Under the pieces are notes generated by a model. The model saw nothing but the letters and a program-made list of their open reading frames with translations, made no database searches and was not told the origin of the DNA. A stretch of 64,000 nucleotides of DNA, taken from NCBI RefSeq assembly GCF_030816965.1, contig NZ_JAUSYQ010000002.1:1550001-1614000 (forward strand). Reading direction: 5' to 3'. Origin of the DNA: Streptomyces canus (GTDB taxonomy: Bacteria; Actinomycetota; Actinomycetes; Streptomycetales; Streptomycetaceae). Position 1 is the stretch's first letter; each line of letters begins with the position of its first letter. Position numbers and translations under genes: made by a program. Shown piece by piece: positions 34,748 to 41,738 of the stretch.

Positions 34748-36190
34748 ATGACTCGAGACATGTCTGATGTGACCCGTGCGAAACACGGTCGCCCCGTGCA
34801 CCACTGGCGGCGCGACCTGATCGAACTCGCGGCCCTGTTCACGGCGGTCGCGGTGGCCGACACCGCGGCCAACCTGATCGGGCACGGCCCCGACGGCACC
34901 GCGCTGCTGGTGATCTCGGCGGTGACCCTGGCCGCCACGGCCGGATTCCACACATGGTGGGCACGCCGCCACGGTCACGCGCCCCCGACGGGCGATACCG
35001 GCACCCGGCCGCTGCCCCAGGGGGAGCAGGCCGGGCCGTCCGACGAGCCGTCGCGCACCTCGGACCCGGTGGCCGCGGAGAGCACGCTGTGGCGGATGCG
35101 CACCACGGTGAAGGACGAACCGGGCTCGCTGGCCGCCCTCTGCACGGGCCTCGCCGCGCACCGGGTCGACATCCTCAGCCTGCAGACCCACCCACTGGCC
35201 GAGGGCACGGTCGACGAGTTCCTGCTGCGTGCGCCCGGTGCGCTGGAGGGCTCCGAGATCACCCGGGCCGTCGCGCTGGCCGGCGGCACCGACACCTGGA
35301 TCGAGCGGGCCGACACCCACGATCTGGTGGACGCCCCAACCCGGGTGCTGGGCCTCGCCACCCGGACCGCGCTGGACGCGGCGGAACTGCCGCTGGCGTT
35401 GCGGCAGTTGCTGGGCCGGTGCACGATCCGGTCCTTGCCGGCCGTTCCGGTGGGCGGCGGTCGCGGCTCGGAGAGTGTGCCCGTGGAAGGAGTTCTGGAG
35501 GACACCGTGATGCGGTTGCGGGCGCCGGAAGGCGGAGTGATCACCGTGGAACGGCCGTATCTGCCGTTCACGCCTACGGAGTTCGCCCGGGCCAGGGCCC
35601 TGGTCGAACTGGACGCCCGGCTCGGTCCGCGGGTGCCGCGCAGCCAGGACGCACTGACGCTGCCGGAAGGCCACGACATCACCGTGCGCCGGGCCGACAC
35701 CGGGGACCTGGACGCCGCGGTGGCGATGCACGAGCGGTGCTCGCCGCGGACGTTGACCATGCGATACCACGGGCCCGTCGGTGACGCCGACCGCTATCTC
35801 AACCATCTGCTCAGTCCGCGGTTCGGCCGCACCCTGGCCGTACAGACCGCGTCGGGGCGGATCGTGGGGCTCGGGCATCTGCTGTGGGACGGCGACGAGA
35901 CCGAGGTGGCGCTGCTCGTCGAGGACGCGTGGCAGCGGCGTGGGATCGGCGCGGAATTGCTGGAGCGGCTGGTGGCGCTGGCTGTCGAGGCCGGGTGCGA
36001 GAGCGTGTACGCCGTGACCCAGTCCTCCAACACGGGGATGGTCGCCGCGATGCGGGGACTGGGGCTCCCCCTCGACTACCAGATCGAGGAGGGGACCCTG
36101 GTGATCACCGCGCGTATCGCTCCGCAGGGCCGGCCGGAGCCTGCTGTGGGAGTCGCGGAGCCGCAGGTCAATACCGCCCCGCGGCCCTGA
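34748..36190 (+). CDS. Membrane protein with ACT-like and GNAT domains
   Basis: A 480-residue fusion. Two hydrophobic segments lie at about residues 25-65. An ACT-like region follows (about 115-190: TTVKDEPGSLAALCTGLAAH), and a GNAT acetyltransferase occupies about 315-460 with the acetyl-CoA loop RRGIGAELLERLV. ACT domains sense amino acids, so acetylation may be controlled by an amino acid, as in the ACT-GNAT protein acetylases of actinobacteria. The C-terminal tail overlaps the convergent gene by 23 bases. Confidence 0.85.
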   Translation: MTRDMSDVTRAKHGRPVHHWRRDLIELAALFTAVAVADTAANLIGHGPDGTALLVISAVTLAATAGFHTWWARRHGHAPPTGDTGTRPLPQGEQAGPSDEPSRTSDPVAAESTLWRMRTTVKDEPGSLAALCTGLAAHRVDILSLQTHPLAEGTVDEFLLRAPGALEGSEITRAVALAGGTDTWIERADTHDLVDAPTRVLGLATRTALDAAELPLALRQLLGRCTIRSLPAVPVGGGRGSESVPVEGVLEDTVMRLRAPEGGVITVERPYLPFTPTEFARARALVELDARLGPRVPRSQDALTLPEGHDITVRRADTGDLDAAVAMHERCSPRTLTMRYHGPVGDADRYLNHLLSPRFGRTLAVQTASGRIVGLGHLLWDGDETEVALLVEDAWQRRGIGAELLERLVALAVEAGCESVYAVTQSSNTGMVAAMRGLGLPLDYQIEEGTLVITARIAPQGRPEPAVGVAEPQVNTAPRP

Positions 36191-37346
36191 CGGGGCGCTC
36201 AAGCGCTTGGTCCAGATCCGTCCACAGGTCCTCCACGTCCTCCAGGCCCACCGAGAGACGGAGCAACCGGTCACTCACGCCCGCTCCCCTGCGGTCCTCC
36301 GCGTCCACGATGCGGTGACTGATCGACGCCGGGTGCTGGATGAGGGTGTCCACACTGCCCAGGCTCACCGCCGGGGTGATCAGGCGAACCCGCTCGATCA
36401 CCCCGTGCGGGTCGCCATCGACCTCGAAGGCGACCATCGCGCCGCCGATACGCGGGTAGTGGACGCGGGTGACGCGGGGGTCGGCAGCCAGGCGGTGGAC
36501 GAGTTCGGCGGCGTTCGCGGAGGCCGCCCGCACCCGTACGGGAAGAGTCGCGAGGCCTCGCAACAGCAGGTAGCCGGCGAGGGGGTGCAGGACGCCGCCC
36601 GTGGCGAAGCGGACCTGCCGCAGGTGCCCGGCGAACTCCTCGTCGCAGGCCACCACGCCCGCCATCACGTCCCCGTGGCCGCCGAGGTACTTGGTGGCGC
36701 TGTGCAGCACCAGGCGGGCGCCTTGTTCCGCGGGGCGCTGGAGCACCGGCGTGGCGAAGGTGTTGTCCGCGAGAAGGGGCACGGAGCCGCAGGAGTGGGC
36801 CAGGGCCCGCAGGTCGATTTCGGCGAGGGTGGGGTTGGCCGGGGATTCGACCAGGACCAGGCCCGTGTCCGGGCGCAGGGCGTCGGCGACCCCCGCCGGG
36901 TCGGTCCAGGTGACCTCCGTGCCGAGAAGTCCCGCGGTCAGGAGATGGTCGCTGCAGCCGTACAGGGGGCGTACGGCGACGACGTGGCGCAGGCCCAGGG
37001 AGGCCCGTACGAGAAGGACGGCCGTGAGCGCGGCCATGCCGCTGGCGAAGGCGACCGCGGACTCGGTCTTCTCCAGCCGGGCCAGGGCGGTCTCGAAGCG
37101 GGCGACGGTGGGGTTGCCGAGGCGTCCGTACACGGGCGGGCCGTCCGGCTCGGCGCCGGAAGCCGCGAAGGCGTCGATGCGGGCGGCCTCGCCGCGGCTG
37201 TCGTAGGACGGGTAGGTCGTCGACAGGTCGATGGGCGGGGCGTGCAGTCCCTGCCGGGCGAGATCGTCGCGGCCGGCGTGGACGGCCTCGGTGGCCAGTG
37301 CTCTGAGCGGCGTACGAGAGGCGGTGGCGGTGCGCGCTGAGTCCAT
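36168..37346 (-). CDS. Cys/Met metabolism PLP enzyme (trans-sulfuration family)
   Basis: A PLP-dependent enzyme of 392 residues of the cystathionine gamma-synthase/gamma-lyase/methionine gamma-lyase family. Seen are the N-terminal [36 protein letters not shown] (PLP phosphate), [13 protein letters not shown] (PLP Asp) and the PLP lysine in [17 protein letters not shown]. The exact reaction cannot be fixed from sequence alone; the Gly-rich GHGDVMAGV loop is common to lyases. It diverges from an Lrp/AsnC regulator 60 bases away, which points to control by an amino acid. Confidence 0.92.
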   Translation of the reverse strand: MDSARTATASRTPLRALATEAVHAGRDDLARQGLHAPPIDLSTTYPSYDSRGEAARIDAFAASGAEPDGPPVYGRLGNPTVARFETALARLEKTESAVAFASGMAALTAVLLVRASLGLRHVVAVRPLYGCSDHLLTAGLLGTEVTWTDPAGVADALRPDTGLVLVESPANPTLAEIDLRALAHSCGSVPLLADNTFATPVLQRPAEQGARLVLHSATKYLGGHGDVMAGVVACDEEFAGHLRQVRFATGGVLHPLAGYLLLRGLATLPVRVRAASANAAELVHRLAADPRVTRVHYPRIGGAMVAFEVDGDPHGVIERVRLITPAVSLGSVDTLIQHPASISHRIVDAEDRRGAGVSDRLLRLSVGLEDVEDLWTDLDQALERPVRAAGRY

Positions 37347-37358
37347 GCCCGCAAGAGT

Positions 37359-37376
37359 GAACACCGACCGGCGTTC
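37359..37376. promoter_or_regulatory. Candidate Lrp operator in the PLP enzyme/Lrp gap
   Basis: GAAC and GTTC frame an 18-base imperfect palindrome in which 14 of 18 positions are symmetric. A second small dyad, GGGGTGAACCCC, lies just downstream. Both lie within the 60-base divergent gap. Confidence 0.45.
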
Positions 37377-37406
37377 CTGGGGTGAACCCCGTGCTACGTT
37401 CGGCCG

Positions 37407-37901
37407 ATGGCCGAATCTGTCGTACTGGACCCGGTGGACCTGCATCTGCTGCGGCTGTTGCAGAACGACGCCCGGACCACCTACCGCGACCTCGCCGCGC
37501 AGGTCGGTGTCGCGCCGTCGACCTGTCTGGACCGGGTGACCCGGCTGCGCCGCTCGGGCGTCATCCTCGGTCATCAGCTGCGGCTGGATCCGGGAAAGCT
37601 GGGCCGGGGCCTCGAAGCGCTGCTTTCGGTGCAGGTCAGGCCGCATCGGCGGGAACTGGTGGGACCGTTCGTGGAGCGCATCAGGGCGCTGCCGGAGTCG
37701 CGGACCGTCTTCCATCTGACCGGCCCCGACGACTATCTCGTGCATGTGGCCGTGGCGGACATGACGGATCTGCAGCGGCTGGTGCTGGACGAGTTCACGT
37801 CCCGGCGTGAGGTGGCCCGGGTGGAGACCCGGTTGATCTTCCAGCAGTGGGAGTGCGGACCCCTCCTGCCGCCTGCCACGCCGACAGCGGAATCGGGGTG
37901 A
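37407..37901 (+). CDS. Lrp/AsnC family regulator
   Basis: A 164-residue feast/famine regulator. The HTH is residues about 8-60 (LHLLRLLQNDARTTYRDLAA, then VAPSTCLDRVTRLRRSGVI). The RAM (ligand-binding) domain follows, with FHLTGPDDYLVHVAVADM. It almost certainly regulates the divergent trans-sulfuration gene in response to an amino acid such as methionine or cysteine. The 33-base gap to the next gene also allows co-transcription with that gene. Confidence 0.93.
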   Translation: MAESVVLDPVDLHLLRLLQNDARTTYRDLAAQVGVAPSTCLDRVTRLRRSGVILGHQLRLDPGKLGRGLEALLSVQVRPHRRELVGPFVERIRALPESRTVFHLTGPDDYLVHVAVADMTDLQRLVLDEFTSRREVARVETRLIFQQWECGPLLPPATPTAESG

Positions 37902-37934
37902 CTCCCACGAGGTCCCCGTATGAGGATGGACCGC

Positions 37935-39626
37935 ATGTCTGAGACTCAGAGCCCGCTGCCCCGTCAGGTCGCCGACGCCTACGTCGACGAGCTCATCGCC
38001 CTCGATCCGATCACCGGCACCTACCTGGGTGTGAAGGAGAGTTCGAGCAAGCTTCCCGATACCTCGCCGGCGGGCCAGGAGGCACTCGCGGAGCTTCAGC
38101 GGGCCACGCTCGCGAAGCTCGACGAGGCCGAGCGGCGGCCCGGCGCGGACAGTGACATCGAGCGCCGGTGCGGGCGGCTGCTGCGGGAGCGCCTGACGGC
38201 CGAACTCGCCGTGCACGAGGCCGACGAGGGTCTGCGCTCGGTCGGCAACATGGCCACGCCCGCCCACTCGATCCGCGAGGTCTTCACCGTCACCCCGACG
38301 GAGACGCAGGAGGACTGGGCGGCGATCGCGGAGCGGCTGCGGGCGGTACCGACCGCGTACGCGGGCTACCGCGAGTCCCTCGCGCTCGGTCTGGAGCGCA
38401 AGCTGTACGCAGCGCCGCGTCCGACCGCCACGTTCGTCGAGCAGCTCACCGAGTGGGCGGACACCGACGGCAACGGCCGTGGCTGGTTCGAGGACTTCGT
38501 CTCGGCGGGCCCCGAGGCGCTGCGCGCGGAGCTGGACGAGGCCGCCCGCGCGGCGACCGCCTCCGTGGTGGAGCTGCGGGACTGGATGCGGGACGTGTAC
38601 GCGCCGACGATCGAGGGCGCGTCGAACACGGTGGGCCGGGAGCGGTACGCCCGCTGGGCGCGCTACTTCAACGGCACGGACCTCGACCTGGACGAGGCGT
38701 ACGCGTACGGCTGGTCGGAGTACCACCGGCTGCTCGCCGAGATGAAGCGGGAGGCCGAGAAGATCCTGCCCGACGCCGGGACGCCCTGGGTGGCGCTCGC
38801 CCACCTCGACGAGCACGGCAAGCACATCGAGGGAGTCGACGAGGTCCGCGACTGGCTCCAGGGCCTGATGGACCAGGCGATCGACGCGCTCGACGGCACC
38901 CACTTCGAACTCGCCGAGCGGGTGCGGAAGGTGGAGTCCTGCATCGCCCCGCCCGGTGGTGCGGCGGCGCCGTACTACACGCCCCCGTCGGAGGACTTCT
39001 CGCGTCCCGGCCGCACCTGGCTGCCGACCATGGGCCAGACCCGTTTCCCGGTCTACGACCTCGTCTCCACCTGGTACCACGAGGGCGTCCCCGGCCATCA
39101 CCTCCAGCTCGCCCAGTGGGCCCATGTCGCGGAGAACCTCTCCCGCTACCAGGCGGCGGTGGGCGGGGTCAGCGCCAACGCCGAGGGCTGGGCACTGTAC
39201 GCGGAGCGGCTGATGGACGAACTGGGCTTCCTCACGGACCCGGAGCAGCGGCTCGGCTATCTCGACGCGCAGATGATGCGGGCCGCCCGCGTCATCGTCG
39301 ACATCGGCATGCATCTGGAGCTGGAGATCCCGGCGGACTCCCCCTTCCACCCGGGCGAGCGCTGGACCCCCGAGCTGGCGCAGGAGTTCTTCGGCGCGCA
39401 CAGCAGCCGTCCGGCGGACTTCGTGGAGAGCGAACTGACCCGCTATCTCACGATCCCCGGCCAGGCGATCGGCTACAAGCTGGGCGAGCGGGCCTGGCTG
39501 CTGGGCCGGGAGAAGGCGCGCGAACGGCACGGCGACGCCTTCGACCTGAAGGCCTGGCACATGGCGGCGCTGTCGCAGGGCTCTTTGGGCCTGGACGACC
39601 TGGTGGACGAACTGGCGCGGCTCTGA
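37935..39626 (+). CDS. DUF885 family protein (putative metallopeptidase-like)
   Basis: A 563-residue cytoplasmic protein. The zinc-binding-like motif HEGVPGHHLQLAQ (residues about 382-394) and the block NAEGWALYAERLMDELGF define the DUF885 family, which is distantly like peptidases with an HExxH-type site. The biochemical role is unknown in Streptomyces. I chose ATG 37935 (start SETQSPLPRQ); an upstream ATG at 37920 is in frame. Two converging hairpins terminate it. Confidence 0.9.
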   Translation: MSETQSPLPRQVADAYVDELIALDPITGTYLGVKESSSKLPDTSPAGQEALAELQRATLAKLDEAERRPGADSDIERRCGRLLRERLTAELAVHEADEGLRSVGNMATPAHSIREVFTVTPTETQEDWAAIAERLRAVPTAYAGYRESLALGLERKLYAAPRPTATFVEQLTEWADTDGNGRGWFEDFVSAGPEALRAELDEAARAATASVVELRDWMRDVYAPTIEGASNTVGRERYARWARYFNGTDLDLDEAYAYGWSEYHRLLAEMKREAEKILPDAGTPWVALAHLDEHGKHIEGVDEVRDWLQGLMDQAIDALDGTHFELAERVRKVESCIAPPGGAAAPYYTPPSEDFSRPGRTWLPTMGQTRFPVYDLVSTWYHEGVPGHHLQLAQWAHVAENLSRYQAAVGGVSANAEGWALYAERLMDELGFLTDPEQRLGYLDAQMMRAARVIVDIGMHLELEIPADSPFHPGERWTPELAQEFFGAHSSRPADFVESELTRYLTIPGQAIGYKLGERAWLLGREKARERHGDAFDLKAWHMAALSQGSLGLDDLVDELARL

Positions 39627-39638
39627 CGCTCGGGATCA

Positions 39639-39675
39639 GGTGGCCGACTCGGACCCACGGTCCGAGTCGGTCACC
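39639..39675. terminator. Bidirectional terminator after the DUF885 gene
   Basis: A 17-pair stem (GGTGGCCGACTCGGACC with its complement, one G-U pair) with a 3-base loop begins 13 bases after the stop. Confidence 0.88.
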
Positions 39676-39682
39676 GGCCGCG

Positions 39683-39717
39683 GCCGTTCACACGCCGGCG
39701 CCGCGCACGTGAACGGC
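39683..39717. terminator. Second hairpin before the end of the Imm21 gene
   Basis: Perfect 9-base arms GCCGTTCAC and GTGAACGGC with a 17-base loop, located directly behind the stop of the minus-strand Imm21 gene. It probably ends that transcript. Confidence 0.65.
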
Positions 39718-39719
39718 TC

Positions 39720-40235
39720 TCAGTCCGGGAGCCGGCGCAGTTGGACGAGACCCAGCCAGGTCTCCGGCCCGGGCCGAACGTTGGCGGCGCGTACCGCGTA
39801 CCGGCCGGGAGCGAGCGAGACCTTCAAGTGGTCGGTGTTCACGGAGTCGTTGCCGGGCCAGGCCGCGTCGAAGAGGACGACCGGGCCGGGTACCGACCAG
39901 TTCACCTCGTCCTCCCAGACGGCCGTGGCGAGGGCGGCGGGGACTTCGGCGAGGAGTTCGTCCTCGGAGTCGGCGGCGCACCACCGTACGAAAGTGCCGT
40001 GGTCGGGGAGGTAGGAGGTCGAGGCGGGCTCGTCTCCGAGGACCAGAGCTGCGGCGTCCCCGACCGGCAACAGGCCCACGCAGCCGTCCACTTCACAGGC
40101 CCGGTCGTAGTCGGAGGCCGTCTCGTCGCCGTCGGCGCCCGCCCAGAACGGCAGCACCGTCTCCGGCACCGCTATCAGCGGGCCGCCGCCCGACTCCACC
40201 CACTCCACCGCGCCCAGCTCCGCGTATCGCACCAT
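39720..40235 (-). CDS. Imm21 family immunity protein
   Basis: A 171-residue acidic protein of the Imm21 family of polymorphic-toxin immunity proteins. Family blocks seen are WVESGGGPLIAVPETVLPFW at the N-terminus, DYDRACEVDGCVGLLPVG, ALVLGDEPASTSYLP and the C-terminal PGRYAVRAANVRPG, GLVQLRRL. No toxin gene lies beside it; the neighbouring 470-base gap has only disordered remnants. So it is an orphan, possibly a remnant that protects against toxins of neighbours. Confidence 0.8.
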   Translation of the reverse strand: MVRYAELGAVEWVESGGGPLIAVPETVLPFWAGADGDETASDYDRACEVDGCVGLLPVGDAAALVLGDEPASTSYLPDHGTFVRWCAADSEDELLAEVPAALATAVWEDEVNWSVPGPVVLFDAAWPGNDSVNTDHLKVSLAPGRYAVRAANVRPGPETWLGLVQLRRLPD

Positions 40236-40709
40236 GCGCCAGAACCTACACGCACAGGAACCTCAGGGTTGCACCTGCACAGGAACCGTCCTGTGGACCG
40301 AGTGGACGTGAGTCCGTTCAGCCGCCCGCCCCGAACGGTCTCGGGCGAGCTGGTCCCCGGCGTACTCGGCCCCGGGGCGGCGACACGCATCCCGTGCATG
40401 GTCCGGGCCCGGGAGGCCCCCGCGGCCGGAGGCCGCTGATGGACACCGCCCTGCGCGACCTGGCCACATAGATACGGCCAGAGGCGGCGGGAAGGCCCTG
40501 GACCATCCTCTGGTGGAGCAGGGGCCCCGCACTCCCCCAGAGGGGGTGCCCCCAGACGCCGTACCCGGTGCCCCAGGTCAAACGGCCACGTTAACCCGAT
40601 CGGCCCAGGGCGCCGCAAGTCCGCGACCGGACCATCACTCGATCGAGCTAACTCGACCTCGTGCACACTCTCCGGCGAGCAGCTACAACCCCACCAGAAT
40701 CGCCAGGGT
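40236..40709. other. 474-base gap without a gene
   Basis: No convincing gene. The gap includes a C-rich hairpin segment near 40530-40558 (ACTCCCCCAGAGGGGGTGCC), a kind of sequence I have seen often between Streptomyces genes. Short open stretches, such as the one ending in AREAPAAGGR at 40439, look like low-quality or decayed coding sequence. It lies between the orphan immunity gene and the rhodanese gene. Confidence 0.5.
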
Positions 40710-41195
40710 TCAGCAGCCGCAGTCGGCCGAGCCGGCCGGGGCGGTCAACGGGTCCGCGGTGCGGCGCTCGCGGCCCTTCCAGGTCTCGAACTCGAAGCCC
40801 TCGCGCACCCAGTACTCGAAGCCGCCGAGCATCTCCTTGACCTGATAGCCGAGTTCGGCGAGGGCGAGCGCGGCGCGGGTGGCGCCGTTGCAGCCCGGGC
40901 CCCAGCAGTACGTCACGACGGGCACGGACTTGTCGAGGAGTTGACCGGCCTGGTCGGGAATGAGGGCGGTGGGCAGGTGGACCGCGCCCGGGACATGGCC
41001 CTGGTCCCAGGCGGCGGTGGAGCGGGAGTCGAGGACGACGAAGCCGGGGTCGCCGTCGGCGGCGAGCGCGGCGGCGACGTCGGACACGTCGGCGTGGAAG
41101 GCGAGGCTTGCGCGGAAGTAGGCGGCGGCCTCGGCCGGGGCGGCGGGAGCGACGCGCAGAACGGGGTTCAGGGTGAGCGAGTCGGTTGTCGTCAT
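40710..41195 (-). CDS. Rhodanese-like domain protein
   Basis: A single-domain rhodanese homologue of 161 residues. The domain covers residues about 25-135 (FVVLDSRSTAAWDQGHVPGA, then VVTYCWGPGCNGATRAALAL). The active-site Cys lies in YCWGPGCN. The C-terminus ends in SADCGC, a possible extra thiol pair. The ATG at 41195 fits family length; a longer in-frame start at 41243 would overlap the regulatory dyad. It diverges from an Lrp/AsnC regulator. Confidence 0.88.
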   Translation of the reverse strand: MTTTDSLTLNPVLRVAPAAPAEAAAYFRASLAFHADVSDVAAALAADGDPGFVVLDSRSTAAWDQGHVPGAVHLPTALIPDQAGQLLDKSVPVVTYCWGPGCNGATRAALALAELGYQVKEMLGGFEYWVREGFEFETWKGRERRTADPLTAPAGSADCGC

Positions 41196-41209
41196 GGCCA
41201 GAAATCTAC

Positions 41210-41227
41210 GGTTGGCGATCACCAACC
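41210..41227. promoter_or_regulatory. Candidate Lrp operator in the rhodanese/Lrp gap
   Basis: GGTTGG and CCAACC are a perfect 6-base dyad with a 6-base spacer. GGGGATTCC occurs twice in direct orientation at about 41236 and 41267. These lie between the two divergent starts. Confidence 0.5.
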
Positions 41228-41289
41228 TGAAGGGGGATTCCACGGCGTGGACCTTGCTCGGCCGGGGATTCCCCTGCTATTCCTCGGAC

Positions 41290-41736
41290 ATGAGCGCGTA
41301 TTCCCCGGACGCCACCGACTGGCGCATCCTCGACGTCCTCCAGCGGGAGGGCCGGGCCACTTTCGCCGAGCTCGCCCGTGCCGTATCGATGTCCGCGAGC
41401 GCGGTCACCGAGCGGGTGCGCCGTCTGGAGGAGGCGGGGGTCATCCAGGGGTACGCCGCCGTGGTCGACCCCGACCGGCTGGGCCTGCCGATCCTGGCGT
41501 TCGTCCGACTGCGGTACCCCAACGGCAACTACAAGCCCTTCCACGACCTGGTCGCCGTGACGCCCGAGATCCTGGAGGCACACCACGTGACCGGCGACGA
41601 CTGCTTCGTCATCAAGGTGGCCGCCCGCTCGATGCGTCACCTGGAGGAGGTGTCGGGCAAGATCGGCACGCTGGGCTCCGTGACCACGAGCGTCGTCTAC
41701 TCCTCCCCGCTCCCCCGGCGGCCCCTGGGGCGTTGA
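41290..41736 (+). CDS. Lrp/AsnC family regulator
   Basis: A 148-residue regulator. The HTH (residues about 9-62) reads RILDVLQREGRATFAELARA, then MSASAVTERVRRLEEAGVI, and the RAM domain follows with VTPEILEAHHVTGDDCFVIK. It probably controls the divergent rhodanese gene in response to a sulfur or amino-acid signal. The ATG at 41290 fits; an upstream start at 41173 would cross the operator. Its 3' end meets the sbcC stop with a 2-base gap. Confidence 0.93.
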   Translation: MSAYSPDATDWRILDVLQREGRATFAELARAVSMSASAVTERVRRLEEAGVIQGYAAVVDPDRLGLPILAFVRLRYPNGNYKPFHDLVAVTPEILEAHHVTGDDCFVIKVAARSMRHLEEVSGKIGTLGSVTTSVVYSSPLPRRPLGR

Positions 41737-41738
41737 CC

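Noticed and set aside
37347..39560. Upstream extension of the trans-sulfuration gene to 1130 codons
   Set aside because: The extra part is antisense to the Lrp and DUF885 genes; the real start is ATG 37346.
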